NCBI GenBank assembly: GCA_030374765.1
Contig: JARGXX010000095.1
Location: forward strand, 2,542,001 to 2,606,000
DNA from: Agarophyton chilense
Taxonomy: Eukaryota > Rhodophyta > Florideophyceae > Gracilariales > Gracilariaceae
DNA: 64,000 bases
Reading direction: 5' to 3'
Below, piece by piece: positions 43,549 through 55,531 of the stretch. The position numbers and the translations under genes are program-made. Under the pieces are notes generated by a model. That model was not told the origin of the DNA and did not search any database. It saw nothing but the letters and a program-made list of their open reading frames with translations. Every line of letters begins with the position of its first letter. Position 1 is the stretch's first letter.

Positions 43549-44622
43549 TTTAGATCCAAACCACTGTTTTGTATATTGAAAACTGTGTATATAGACATTC
43601 TGCTGCTGAGATTTTCAGTTTTTACTGTAGCGTTTAAAAGATAATAAAAACAGGTACCTTTTCAAAGTTTTGCAATAAGTTTTGGAGTTTTGATTTTTGT
43701 TCTAATGGTCTAAACCATGTATCCGGACTGGTACAATTCTTCCAGAACTGTAACTTTTTTTGCACCGGATTGTCTTTTAGGAAAATCTTTTCTTCTTCAC
43801 GTAGATCGTGCTAGTACTCGTGATATTCATTCGTGACATTCATGTTAAAATGTTTGTCATTAGAAAAAATAATTTTGAACTATTGCCTCATCGAAAAAAC
43901 GGTAAAAGTTTCGTGCCCGATTAAGCCTTTTCCAAAAATCTCTTGCCATGAATAGCGGTGCTTTTTTTTATATTCCTATATTTTATAATTCTAGATTCAG
44001 TCAAGAACTGTTCCAAACGCCAAGTCGTCACAGAGAGTTAAGGTGCAGAATGTTGTTTCGTGCTGCTTGGCGTAGAAGAAAAAGTCGAGGGTTTTAGAAC
44101 ACTTACAATTTTTGACCGAGAAAATGGAAAAACATGGGAGTGTTCTATTCTAATTTCGGTCACTGCTTCGATTGTCTACAATACATATGCCATGCCACCA
44201 AGAACCTCCGTGTTCACCTTTGTGTCAGGCTTTCGATCATGCTTTTTACGTGTATACGTGTAACACGTGGTATACTTGCTAGAACACAGAAACTTTTTTT
44301 TTTTTGAATGGCAGTTCCGGCTGGTTGCATGCATCACGAGCACGGTCGAAGATTTCATCCGAGTACAGAGTAATCCTTTGCAAATATGGGCCAGAGCTGT
44401 TGCGCCATATTTCATTTTGCATGTCGTGTACCGTTGTACGTTATCTGAAAACTTCTTCCGCCATTGTCATCTTCACCGTCAGGTACCGACTCCTGGCTCA
44501 CCTCCATTATCCGCATCATCTTGAGGAGGGGAAGATAATATTCTCCTTCGCTGGCCTGCCTATGAGGCCCACAGCGTTCGAGCTGTGCGGAGCCACCGGT
44601 GCACACTAGTCCTGTTCCTATC
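43549..44622. other. AT-rich intergenic region
   Basis: About 1.1 kb with long T runs (a run of ten at 44295-44304) and no supported gene. It contains the 3' flank of the orphan and the promoter of the RING-CH gene. Confidence 0.4.
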
Positions 44623-45303
44623 ATGAGCAGTTCTCCCATAGCAGAATGCCGTATTTGTCGAGATGAATTTCCCCCACTTCACCTTTCTTGTCGTTGCAAT
44701 ACACATGTGCATCCCCAATGTCTGAACCGCTGGCTTTCCTACCGCGCAGACGCTCAATTTCCGCTGCTTTCACCCGCCCAAAGCACTAATTGTGAAGTTT
44801 GTAACCAGCCTTTTTTTGAAGATGCGTTGCATATAGAAAGCAAGCCATCCCGGTCTGGAGGGTGTGGTGCTCGTGTGTCTGAATGGTTCACGTCTGGTTG
44901 CAACTATCTCGTCACCGTAGAAGGATGTCTTCTTCTATTTCTTTTTGTGCTCGCTGTCATGGGACACATTCTATTCGTTCTGGGAATGTACAAAGCCGCT
45001 GTGGACCCTACAGAGTACTCAATACAGCGTTTGTCACTTGCGATTGGAAACGCAGTGCTCACCCTCAGTTTATTAGTCCTCGTGCAACGAGTCGTTAGTC
45101 GATGGTTAAGGGAAAGCGACTTTTTATTTGCTCTGGCTAATGCGTCCCTTGTTCCAGATGTAGAAGCATCCGTTCCGCCGTCGCGAAATCACAGGCCTTG
45201 CCGACTGGTTTACCAGGTATTGTTGGGAACCTGTTTATGTATACTAGCTGCGGCTGAGCTTTTCTTTTTGGTTAGACAGCTCCCATTTGGTGACTTACTT
45301 TGA
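44623..45303 (+). CDS. RING-CH (MARCH-type) membrane E3 ubiquitin ligase
   Basis: 226 residues from the ATG at 44623. A RINGv domain at the N-terminus: Cys9, Cys12, Cys23, Cys25, His30, Cys33, Cys57 and Cys60, with the HPQCLNRWLSYR stretch typical of the family. The C-x-C to His spacing is shorter than the classic seven residues. Three hydrophobic segments follow (about 98-120, 136-160 and 205-220), so it is a membrane protein. Such ligases ubiquitinate membrane proteins in ER or endosomes; the substrate is unknown. Single exon; it lies upstream of DOP1 on the same strand. Confidence 0.82.
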   Translation: MSSSPIAECRICRDEFPPLHLSCRCNTHVHPQCLNRWLSYRADAQFPLLSPAQSTNCEVCNQPFFEDALHIESKPSRSGGCGARVSEWFTSGCNYLVTVEGCLLLFLFVLAVMGHILFVLGMYKAAVDPTEYSIQRLSLAIGNAVLTLSLLVLVQRVVSRWLRESDFLFALANASLVPDVEASVPPSRNHRPCRLVYQVLLGTCLCILAAAELFFLVRQLPFGDLL

Positions 45304-45897
45304 CACGTCAGTTATTTTAGTCGGTCGAGTTTAGACCTTGCACGATACCAATACCATCCAAATATCACTACCGTGTTTCTTTGGCACCCAAAACTATGTG
45401 TAGTTGGTGCTTGCAAATGCAAACGCTGTATCTACCCGGCAATTACAGACCTTGCACGCTCTACTTTTCGTAGAGGGTATGGTATGTTCTTAAGACTGAT
45501 GCGCATATTACATATATCGATAGGAAGGTTCCCTGTCTAAGCTGAGCTCTGTTGGCTCGTAAATCAAGGAAGGTTCGAAGATATTTCTGGTTGTGACGGT
45601 TGAGAAGAAATCGAGCAATTTGAGCAGAGAAGGTTGATTTTAAGTTTTCTGCCGATTTATGGTTGGAACGTTAATTTGGTCTACCTTTGGTACCTTTGCA
45701 TGTACCTGCGCACCACATACGTTTCAAATAGCCTCCAACCCGTTTTTTGAGAATGTGCCACATCAGCATCACCGAGCGAATCCAGTCAGGAATCTGTCTC
45801 TATGCATCGCTCTCTCTTACCCGCAGTATTTGCTACGGAACACTAAACCAACCCTCTCAGGAGGTCTTCCTCAGTGTTCAGCCTGGGAAATGCTACC
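45304..45897. other. intergenic region upstream of DOP1
   Basis: About 590 bp; no coding potential. It contains the DOP1 promoter and 5' leader. Confidence 0.4.
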
Positions 45898-48800
45898 ATG
45901 GAATCGGACGAAGAGCAACAACTCATCGAAAAGAACAGTCGTCAGTACGACGCCCTTCGTGCGGATCTTTCAGCGGCTCTGTCAGCTTTCGATCGCGCTC
46001 AGGACTGGGCGGTAAGTTGCAGGCCTTCAATGCGCCTTTTGTTGCGGACAGCGACAACTTGACTATGATCGATGTTCATGAAGTTTCTGACCACGCTGGT
46101 TCTGATGTGAATCATTTCCCAGGATCTCATCCACGACCTGCTCAGAGTAATCAGAATTCTTGGCAAGCACGAAGGCCACACATTTCTTCCCGAAAAAACT
46201 CTACTTGCGAAGCGCTTGGCGCAATGCTTGACTTCTTTTCTTCCTTCTGGAGTACACTTGAAAGCTCTTGAAACGTACCAGACAGTTTTCAAGCGAATTG
46301 GATCTGCTCGTCTCGCTCGAGATCTGCCTTTGTACGCAGGTGGACTCTTCCCACTTTTTTCTCATTGTTCAACTACTTTAAAAGCGCCCCTACTATCTCT
46401 ATACGAAATGTACTTCTTACCACTTGGACCTGCGCTTTGCCCTGTCCTAGATGGATTCATTCTCGCCATACTACCGGGACTCGATGATGAAGGTTCTGAA
46501 TTCTATGGAAGATCCTTCGCACTTTTAGAGGAGGTCGGAAAGGCGGTGGGGGACAAGGGAATTTTTGCTAGAGCATTGTGGAGAGCGCTATTGGTGTCAC
46601 CACCCACGCGCTTTGCGGCAGCCCACTATTTGCGTTCGAAGCTGTCTGGAGGTGATGTTAAACTGCGAGCTGAGATGGTGAGCGATATGACCCTTGTTGC
46701 ATATGCGATAACTGCAGCCCTTGCCGATGAGAATGCTTTGACGCAAAGGAATGTTCTTGATTTACTCATGGGAGAATTGGCACTCAACTCCGCGTTCTTC
46801 GAGTGTAAAGATACTGAAGAGCGGAATGCAGCTGTCTCTGTCATGGGGGGCGTCTTTGGTGCCCTCATAAAGCGGGATGTAAGCCTCACTAAACGCGTAC
46901 ATGCGTGGTTGCTCGGCGGTCAGGATAGCAGAGCAGGTGAAATGTTCTGTTCAAAGTATTCAAAAGATCTTGTCTTACATGCGCTGGACTTGGAGGTGGA
47001 TACTTCGCTCCACCAACACGGAAGGAATGTGAAAACACTAACTAAGCCATGCCGAATTGTTGGAGCTCTTCTTGACCGAGATGAAATTTCTGATTGCCTT
47101 GGTCACCACTTTGCCTTGCGCATTCTCAGGTTTGGGATGAAGGCTTGCGGATACGGAGCAGATGGTGAAGGTCATGACTTGCGCGGGTTGATTGCGGATT
47201 TATTACAGGACATCGGGAGCGCGAGAGTCTTTGGGGAGTTAGAAAGAATGCTCGCCACGGATCCGGGAAGACGACAAGAAGACTTTGAATTGCTTACTTT
47301 TGCTCTTTCCATGTTTCCCAATCAGAATGAAACAGTTAGAAGGGAACACTTGCCTGTGTTACTTCGTGAAGTAGTGAATTCTGTCAACGTCGAAGCCACA
47401 GATCTGAAAACTTTGGACAAAGCAGTGGTATTTTGCGGTGGCGCTGTTCTCGCAATGGGAAAGTCAAGTAATGGGAATATGATCAGCGAACTAGCATCAC
47501 ATATCAAAGACACAATCGCAGCATTCGCATCTGTTTTTGTAGGTTGGTTGGCTCACGGTGTAGAACAAGCGCCTGTTGAAGTCGGTCGAGCATATCGGGA
47601 TGTGTCTGTGGCTGAGGAATATGCTGCTGAAATGCGTATGTCGGCAGTTTACGAATCTCAAAAAGAGTTTGTGAGTTTAGCAAAAGGGGCATGTGCGTTT
47701 TTTATATCAGTAGCATCGTCCGGCTTTGGAGACAGTGAATCAATTCGTTTAGCACTTCAATCTACGGCCAAGTGTGCGGGTTCCGCAGATGTACGTATTT
47801 CTTTAGCAGGGGCAAAGGCGTTCGCTGAAATTGCAGCTTTCATGGACCGAGACGAGCTCTTTGCGCCCGGGAGCAGAGAACAGATTCTACGCGTTGTGAG
47901 AAGGTGCTGGCGGCAAATGCATCCCTCCCTACAGACCGCAACTGCTCAAAGCGCTCAGGCGTTCTTGAGCCTTCAACATAGATTCCCCGAAGAAGCCAAG
48001 GTAACCATAGCTGATGGCATCCTTTCCAGTGACCTTTCTCGGCGGTTAAGAAATCTTGAGCGTTTTGCCTGCCTGTGGCGTTTAGCAGTTGAGCACCGCT
48101 TGCTTCCGCTTCCAGCCGATGATGGATTGTTTTTGATGCTTGATGCACTCACTGACGAAGATTGGGGCCCGAAAATGTTAGCGAGGTCCTGGCTATCTGA
48201 TGCATTAGAGGTGGATGCATCTTCCGTTCTGGATGCTCCTTTACGTCTGTTGCTAACATCAGAAGCCAGGAATGTAGGTCCTTGTCATGATTTCGGCGAA
48301 GTTTATGACGCTCCAAGAGCGCTGTATGGGTTTCAGGTACTGAGAGGCATTCTGGAGAGCTGCCCAACGATTATGAGTTCAACTCACGAAGGGGTCCATG
48401 TCTTTTCTCCATCACCACAAGTGTCGAAGAAGGATGGAAAAAGAGGCAGGACAGGCATCCGAGCCCTGGCGTCATGCGCTCCATCTCCTAGAACTGTACA
48501 AATCCTGGCACAAGTGTTTGCAGTTCCGGAGTCAATGAAGGAAAAGCGTTTCCGCGGTGTACGCCAGGAATCAGACGAGGGACCAGTTGCCCTATCTTCT
48601 CTTCTACCAGCGGATACATATGTAACTGCCATAGGTATAACCTGTCTTGGATATCTAAGAGGCAGTATTCCTTCCAAATTCGATTCTAAATCTAGAACGC
48701 CGGCATCATCAAACGATGAGACCGCTAATGATGTAGACAAGTCTTTCATATCAGAGGACATAGAATGGGTTTTAGCAGGTCTAGGCATCAAATCGTTCAA

Positions 48801-51800
48801 AGAACTCCATGCTGGGGTTTGCGCAGCTGCAGCAGAATGCTTAGCGACTTTGTTTACTGCGATACCAGTTCCAAGTCAGCTTAGTGCTACGATGTCGAAC
48901 GAATTTGCAGGACCGGTCCTTAATTTAGTGCGCAAACACATTGCAAACCCAGACCCTGTGCTCGAACTGCACTTCATGGATGTTATGACCTTCTTGATTA
49001 CAGCCGACGGACCTTGCTATCTTTCATCCATTCACGGGAAAGATGCATTCACAAAATCGGATACTGGTAGAATAAGACTTTCGTTCTCGGAACCGCAACT
49101 ACAATTTGGTGTGACAAGACCACCTGAAGCGTCTTCAGCTGCAGTTCAACCCGGGGCCATTGAGTCCCTAGAACATTTTGTGCCATGGATTTTGGACGGT
49201 ATTTCAAGAACATGTCGAACAAATACTGCTGATCATACCAGTGGATCTCAGGAAGTTTTGGGAGTGCGTCGTCGATGGATACGTTTCATTGAAACCGGTA
49301 TGCGATATATCGGAGCGTCACTGCCAACAATAGCGGAAGGATTGCTACTTATTCTCTCGGAGTACTTAAAGGTCCAGAATGAAGTGGCTACTGATGAACG
49401 CTTCGCAGGCGATAGCGAGTTTTCAAGAGTTGATGAGACTTTGGTATTGTTGGAGGGAATTGGAGTTGTTTCATCGAACGTACTCTGGTCCTTTGAACAC
49501 GCACTCTCTAGCCGTGATCTGAATGATGACTTATCATCGAAATCTCAAACACTTGACCCTTCAGGAATGACTGAATCTGTTACGCGTCGCGACGTTCATT
49601 CAATGCCACATGGAAGTGACCAAGAAGCACGTGTCCGCACATCAGAAAACGGATACTCTCAGACGGAGAAGAATGCAATGCGAGATCATCCTTCGAACTC
49701 TGTCACCACGACGTCGTCGATGATGAGCGCTATCAACCCATTGCGCATGATCAACGACTTTGTGAAAGATGTTTTGAGTGGAAGTGGATCAGATGGAGTT
49801 CTTCGATTGTATGATCCAAGAAGATCCGCAGCACGAGTTCTGTTCTGCATTTTGCCAAACCTCATCGGGAGTATAGCTATAGTTTGGGGTCCTTCAAAAG
49901 AAGCCCAGCTTATCGAAGGGATACGATCCAAACATCACATCACAAACGACGACGCGCTGCCACCATCTCGACTTTCAACAGAGCTACCTCGAGAACGAAG
50001 GCAAGCACAGCGTTCCGCTGTTCTTTCTCTTCTTGAACCAGTATTTGAACTTCGCTCTATGGACGTCATTGCTGCGGTTATCGCACTGTTTACGAAAGAT
50101 GTCGATGATTTAAGCCTTGCTCCGAAGTCCAAGAAAGATGATCCCACTTGCATGGCTGTCCACATGTTGCATGCCTTGGATTATGCGACCCCTGAGGTAG
50201 TTGCAAACGGTGTGAAAGTGATTTACGAGAAAGCAGTGCACTGGGAGAATGGGGCCGTAGATGCATCAGAGGGTCGAATTCAGCATACGATCCGAAACAA
50301 GGCAGCTGCTACAATTCAAAAACTTGTTACTAACGGCGCAAAGGAAGTGCTTTTGCCTGAGGAACTGGGATCAATCGGTCAGAACGCCCCAGCTGGCCAA
50401 GCATCTACTATTCCAGGAGGGTCAGTTGGTCTTGATCTAAATCAAGCTCAGTTTCCATTCAACGGAAGTTTCGTTGGGCATCAGAGCTTGTTTCACTGGG
50501 GAGACTATTTCGCCCAGTTCCCGTCAGCATCAATTGAAACAGCATGTTTGGACTTTCTTGATTATTTTATGGGCACTTGCAGCGATGGGGACGATGTGAT
50601 TTCTGCATGGCCTATACTCAACAACATCTTTAAAGAGTCGCTTGCATCCGGGCGTCGTAAACGCAACATTCCGCTTGTTGTAAGTGTTCTTGGGACATAT
50701 GTGTCAAAGCATCCGATGCCGTTTCCGGACAAACGGCACAAGGCTGAAATAATGTCTCGGGCGTCGACAGCTATTGATTTGAGCGCGCAAATTGCATCTG
50801 GTGTGGCCGATTTGTCCAAAGAAGAGCATTGTGATAGTGATGAATATAAGAGGAAGCTATCTGTCGTTGCCCTTCGAACATTAGCCTCAAATGTTCCCGT
50901 CCTCATTGATTCTGCCTTTCTTGATGAGAAGCCGCAGGTCCTCTCTGCTACATCGTCAAGCCTTTCACCTGCCGCTATGTTACTTCGAAAAGCTGCTGCA
51001 CGCGCGTTCGCGACGCGGAATGCCGCAGAAAACCGACGCCGATTGCGAGGAGGTGGATCAGGAACCATTACCACTCAAGACCAAATAGAAACTGAAGCTT
51101 GTGTTGCGGCAACAGAATTAATTCTGAATATCAGTGGTCGAGATTGGGGCACCAAGTTTGTCCGTAGAGAAGTGTTGGTGCTCTTAGAAGACCCAAATTT
51201 CTTCCATGGCAAGCACGGCCGCGTGCTTGAAAATATGTCTGCGATCATCCGTGAAGTAGTTGCAAGCGGTGGTTCTGCGTTTCTTTTCTCCTCCATATGC
51301 AAGTCTATCTCAAATGGGACTCCCGGACTTCCAAGTATTTTCGTCGGAAGGGACTCGGAGACTGCCTTACGGGCCAGAGCAATCAGGAGGCTTGCTTACT
51401 GCGTCTTCGCCTCTGAGCCAGACTTCTATTCTCCACAGCTACCGACTATTTTGGAGAGGATTCGCGATGCGCTTCGAATGGCAGAACCCTTATTGGTGGT
51501 TGAGTGTATGATGTGCCTTCGTGCTTTACTGTTGAAAACAGGGCCCTCGTCTGTTTCTGCGTTTAGGGCGTCGACGTTATCTGAGCTATTCCGAATTACG
51601 TCGAATCCTACGGAGGATCTTAACTCTACTCTTGCTGCTCTCAAATTCCTTGATCTCATAACGCTGTTGTCTCCTCCTGATTATGGATACGACACATGCT
51701 TTTTCTTCGGAGAACACAACCTTTCTGCGATGGCTTCCAAAGGTACCTATAAGCCATTCGAACCTCTTGCTACAAATGTGTTGTCGCTCTGGAAGGAAGA

Positions 51801-52014
51801 TGATAAGGGCTTTGATAGAATCTTTGAGCCACCTTTTCGCCTCAAACCTGGGTCTACCGTGTTCTGTGGACAGACATCTGTTGACTTAGACACTCCGTTT
51901 TTAGGAAGATATGCAAGCGCGCTTGCAGCGAGAAATTCCCTGCCAAAGATGAAGGCCTCACCTGTAGAGACGGCGACAATCTGTAGAGAATTCGAGTTGG
52001 AATTTCTCATGTAA
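45898..52014 (+). CDS. DOP1/Dopey-family protein (Golgi-endosome traffic), two exons
   Basis: Exon 1 is 45898-46011 and exon 2 is 46123-52014, with a 111-bp intron (GTAAGT to CCCAG) in phase 0. The join gives SAFDRAQDWADLIHDLLRVI followed by LAKRLAQCLTSFLPSGVHLK and YQTVFKRIGSARLARDLPLY, the diagnostic Dopey_N domain. Total length is 2001 residues. The C-terminal third retains Dopey-like helical repeats. Family role: with MON2 it recruits or organises PI4P-linked flippase traffic between Golgi and endosomes. The ATG at 45898 replaces non-ATG possibilities upstream. A possible AATAAA at 52040 follows. Three internal Ser/Thr-rich linkers (about residues 870, 1210 and 1520) look disordered. Confidence 0.9.
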
Positions 52015-52039
52015 CAAACAGGCTGTACTCTGTAGTGTC

Positions 52040-52045
52040 AATAAA
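52040..52045 (+). terminator. putative polyadenylation signal of DOP1
   Basis: AATAAA lies 26 bp past the stop of DOP1, in the 96-bp gap before the convergent complex I gene. Confidence 0.5.
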
Positions 52046-52110
52046 TCTAAACGTAACTGTGTACGACTTATTTGAAGCAAGGGAAGTGCGCCGTCTTCGA
52101 ATCTTGTTTA

Positions 52111-52531
52111 CTATGCTGACGATTTCGAAACTGTGCCTTTAGAGCCGTACTTAGCAATCTCGACGGCATTTTCCTTGTATCCAGTGAGTCTTGTGAATGA
52201 GTTTTGAAAACCCAAAAACAGTCCAAAACTAGCACCAATTACTCCTGCCATGTACATGGATGGGCGCATTACGACTGGGCGACCTGACAAAGATTTCCAT
52301 TTGTTGGGCAAACGTTTTTCGATGAGTCAGTTCAGTCAGCATTACAAAACATTAAATAAAGGTTCAGAGTGAATACCAAAACAAACCTGCTGCATAGCCG
52401 AACGGTAGGGACACAAAGGTTGCAAGCGCAGCATTTTGCCAATCCCTGGCTCGAAGGGATGACATCACTTTCCCGAAGGAGGGGTCACTATCGATGACGG
52501 GAAATGTTGGATCGTTGATTGGATGAGCCAT
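52111..52531 (-). CDS. complex I accessory subunit, 21-kDa (NUXM/At4g16450-like)
   Basis: Exon 1 is 52531-52387 and exon 2 is 52283-52111, with a 103-bp intron (GTTTGT to TTGTCAG). 105 residues. The N-terminus reads PTFPVIDSDPSFGKVMSSL and, across the splice, LPFGYAAG joins RPVVMRPSMYMAGVIGASFG, then FQNSFTRLTGYKENAVE. These match the plant and fungal NADH-ubiquinone oxidoreductase 20.9/21-kDa subunit, an inner mitochondrial membrane protein with two hydrophobic segments. Animals lack this subunit, as far as I know, which supports a plant, algal or fungal-type mitochondrion. It converges with DOP1 and diverges from the next small gene across only 60 bp. Confidence 0.8.
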
Positions 52532-52591
52532 GGTTGATCCAGCGGATCAGTAACAGAAGAGATAAATGGTATCGCAAGTTTTGAAGCAATG
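52532..52591. promoter_or_regulatory. possible bidirectional promoter (60 bp)
   Basis: The complex I gene starts at 52531 on the minus strand and a possible small gene starts at 52592 on the plus strand. If both are real, both promoters share 60 bp and their upstream flanks overlap the neighbouring coding sequence. Confidence 0.3.
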
Positions 52592-52925
52592 ATGTTCACC
52601 TCGGGTTTTCTGGAACTTCCGACCTCTTACCAGACTAATGAAGTACGGGGACTATGGTTTCGTTGCCTTCGACGCCCGGTACTAGAACTCGATGTGCTGG
52701 GTAACGAAGTCGCAGATTCTAACTATAGGGAACTTAGTGTTGAAGATTGGACGCAGGTGTTTAATCCAAGCTCCAGGGCACAAGTGGACAGCTGTATCGA
52801 TTCATGATGAACAAAATTCTCAAATTTACGTCCACTGTAGAACTACCCCGGCGGAAGCAGAAAGTAATGTAGTGATAAAACTAGAAACCGTCGAACTTTT
52901 GCAAAATTCCATGTCGCTTCGTTAG
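52592..52925 (+). CDS. small uncertain gene, probably spliced, unrecognised
   Basis: Two plus-strand frames read as protein. The first starts at 52592 (MFTSGFLELPTSYQ) and ends in a stop near 52805. The second, about 52692-52925, has a sensible C-terminal part (APGHKWTAVSIHDEQ, VVIKLETVELLQ). They can be joined by removing GTAACG...CTAACTATAG (52701-52728), a 28-bp segment with a branch-point-like CTAAC, but that is far shorter than other introns here. A real, longer intron could exist with a donor I could not place. No family recognised. Fcf2 begins 80 bp on. Confidence 0.3.
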
Positions 52926-53005
52926 CTTCAACAGAGCGGCTCCGAAAGACAGGTCGTTGGGCTTTTCGTGCAACATTACGTATTGCTCCGAGTTAAGTTT
53001 GAGTG

Positions 53006-53632
53006 ATGGCCGGGGGGGATTATAACAAGAATCATATTCTGGTTGATGCCAGAGGTTTAATGCTTCCCGCAGCGAAAGAGCTGTTTGACCAAACAGACCT
53101 CGACAAAACGGAAGCATTCGTGAAACAAGACCTTGACTTCCTTCGTCCTTTTCAGAGGCGGAATCAGCAGAAAGTTAAGTGCACTCCTACGCAACCAGAT
53201 TGGAGCACATTGGAGGAATCTCTTCCGCAAGGAGCACAACCGGAACGAAAAGATCCCAACGAAGATGAACACTGGCATGATATGCCTATTGCGGACCTCA
53301 CTCCAGAACTTCAGCGTGATATACGAGTTATAGAAAACCGTCAATATTTGGATCCAAAGCGTTTTTACAAGTCATCCGGCACTGGGCGAAAGAAGGGTCA
53401 GCTTCCGTCAAGAGTTCAAGTTGGTACCATCTTAACTGGAGCTCACGAGTTTTACTCCGGTCGGCTTTTGAAGAAAGAAAGACGGGCGCGAGTAATTGAC
53501 CAGGTGCTCTCAAGCGAAAAAGCCGTACAATACGCAACGAGCAGATTCCGGAAGTTACAGAGAGAGCGGATCAACAACAGGCGCGTAGTGGATCCTGCCT
53601 TTAAGAAAAGAAAGCACCGGAAGAGGCGCTAG
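53006..53632 (+). CDS. Fcf2-type pre-rRNA processing protein
   Basis: 208 residues from the ATG at 53006. The first 85 residues are charged and contain a KELFDQTDLDK segment. The Fcf2 domain follows: WHDMPIADLTPELQRDIRVI, DPKRFYK, QVGTILTGAHEFYSGRL, LLKKERRARVIDQVL, and a very basic tail ending KKRKHRKRR that should direct it to the nucleolus. Yeast Fcf2 and human DNTTIP2 act in 18S rRNA precursor cleavage within the SSU processome. Single exon; convergent with the TMEM198-like gene. Confidence 0.88.
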   Translation: MAGGDYNKNHILVDARGLMLPAAKELFDQTDLDKTEAFVKQDLDFLRPFQRRNQQKVKCTPTQPDWSTLEESLPQGAQPERKDPNEDEHWHDMPIADLTPELQRDIRVIENRQYLDPKRFYKSSGTGRKKGQLPSRVQVGTILTGAHEFYSGRLLKKERRARVIDQVLSSEKAVQYATSRFRKLQRERINNRRVVDPAFKKRKHRKRR

Positions 53633-53778
53633 AAACCTAACTTCGGACTCTTGATCGGTGAGCCCATGATCAATTACGGTCAGTGTTTACCTAATTCAGC
53701 GTTCGCTACTGTCGAAAACGTCTGTTAAATACAGGGGCAAGTTAGATGAAGTAAAACTGCGTTCGTGAATAACATGCT

Positions 53779-54852
53779 TCAAAAAGGAGTGTGTGACGGT
53801 TTCGTATCCTTTGCGTTTTTGAGCATTTCCATGTTGTCGGGAAGCGGTCCAGCACCTATGTTATGTAGCACGGTATATTGATCTTCTGGCTCAACGGCCC
53901 CGTATGTGCTCATGCCTACAGGACTATGCAAAGGCTCTCGCTCGAACGTGGGTGTACGAGGAGGTTCGGAAGTAAGTAAGAGTTGATGCTGATCACTCTG
54001 TGAATTGTACCCAATCGTCTCATTTTCTTTGTCCTCAGCTGTTGTATTTGCTTTCTCAGCTGCTGCTGCCACAATTCGGTCAGCTAAAGCAACTTGCCAT
54101 TGAGTCATTGAGCCGAAAACGCCAAGAAACAGAGTCGCAGCAGCGTAACCGATTGCCCATTCTGTTGGTATTTGAGAGCCCTCCGGAACTTCTGCAAGCA
54201 GTTTTGGTCTATGTCCAAGAAAACGAGCCAGGGAAAAAACGGCTAGTGCGGCACCATCAAAAGAAGTACCAAGGATGATCGCGGGCTCTGGGTAACTTAC
54301 TGAGTAAAGGCCAGAAAGCAACGCAGCAAGTATAACAATTGAATATATGATAATGAGCGCATTCGGACCAACCGAAGGTTCCAAAAGGAAAAGATGTCCA
54401 ACTAGCACCAAAACTGCGCCGAAACCTGCGCAAAGTAGGAATGTCGCAATTCGAAAGAGAAGGCGAAGCATAATGATACCTACAAGTGTCCCAGTTGCAG
54501 CGGCAACGATCATTGATACCCCGCCAAGGACGCGTGGGTTGCTGGGTTTGCGTTCCTTGATGAAGGCAAAGGCGAATGCTGTGATCGCTGTCGCAGAAGG
54601 GATAAAACCTACTAAGAATACGGTTGGGGTTAAAAGAACGCGACCTGCAAAAGTTACAATCACCCCCACGAAAAGGAGCAATGCAACGATCCCATCCTGA
54701 TGGTCTGCCGTGTAGCCATTGAACGTTGACAAGATATTGTCTGCTGAGTCTGATACGGAGTCAACTACCGCCATCACGATTAGCTGAGTAGGCGATGTCA
54801 CAAATGAACGCAACAGAAGACATATACTGCGAGCGCCAGACACGCCCGGCAT
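53779..54852 (-). CDS. TMEM198/TM7SF3-like multi-pass membrane protein
   Basis: 357 residues; seven or so hydrophobic segments from about 20 to 260. The Gly/Ala-rich pattern VALLLFVGVIVTFAGRVLL and GGVSMIVAAATGTLVGIIM resembles the TMEM198/DUF4203 domain, with a short polar C-terminal tail. TMEM198 of animals is linked to LRP6/Wnt signalling, a role I would not carry over. The start at 54852 precedes an Arg-rich 20-residue head and the first membrane segment. A second Met at residue 27 (MAVVDS) is a possible alternative start. Confidence 0.68.
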   Translation of the reverse strand: MPGVSGARSICLLLRSFVTSPTQLIVMAVVDSVSDSADNILSTFNGYTADHQDGIVALLLFVGVIVTFAGRVLLTPTVFLVGFIPSATAITAFAFAFIKERKPSNPRVLGGVSMIVAAATGTLVGIIMLRLLFRIATFLLCAGFGAVLVLVGHLFLLEPSVGPNALIIIYSIVILAALLSGLYSVSYPEPAIILGTSFDGAALAVFSLARFLGHRPKLLAEVPEGSQIPTEWAIGYAAATLFLGVFGSMTQWQVALADRIVAAAAEKANTTAEDKENETIGYNSQSDQHQLLLTSEPPRTPTFEREPLHSPVGMSTYGAVEPEDQYTVLHNIGAGPLPDNMEMLKNAKDTKPSHTPF

Positions 54853-55531
54853 GATGCAAACAGCTTCGGCTTTTATCCATATCTAGACGTTGTAGCATTG
54901 CGTCATTTCCCCGTAAAAAACGTCACCTATGATGCGGTATGAAGCCCGGGTGTGCAATCTACACACTTTGTATGTGTAGTACACAGCCTGTGTGTGTGAG
55001 ACAGGTGGACAAGAAAACAAAAATGTACCCTTTATAGATGATATGCAGTAGTCATATTTCAGTTTGCCACCCCCAGTTATTATTTGTTCCGAATCAACAG
55101 CGATGTACCACGAATTGACAGTCACATCGCTAACTATTTTGTATTCGATAGCTGTTCTTCTACCTTATTCACTGTATATATGTTTTAGTAGAACGCATTG
55201 GCTTTAGAGGAAAAAAAAGCGATGCACTCGAGCCATCGCCGAAACAGAGCAAGAAGGCTATCCGCAGATCGTGAAAGAAAACGCATACCTCACGTCAACG
55301 CTGGTAGTACTTTTCCACAGAACGCTATGTTGCCAATCTGTTGAAGAGGTCGCGGAGAATTCAAAAGAGCTTTTGCAAACACTTGAGAACTTTGAAAATT
55401 CGGACGCCGAGAATATCTATGTTGCATTAGCTCCGTCACTAGGGATTCCACCCCATAGTTCATAGATGAGAGAGCTACATGGCACGTCCTCCAAAAGTTT
55501 TATCCAGCGTAAAGAGGAACGGTTAAACGAG
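54853..55531. other. intergenic region, possible short frame
   Basis: 680 bp. A plus frame (about 55271-55465) gives VEEVAENSKELLQTLENF, which is helical in composition, but it lacks an ATG and a family. It may be a terminal exon of an unseen gene or chance. GTGTGTGTGAG repeat at about 54990. Confidence 0.35.
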
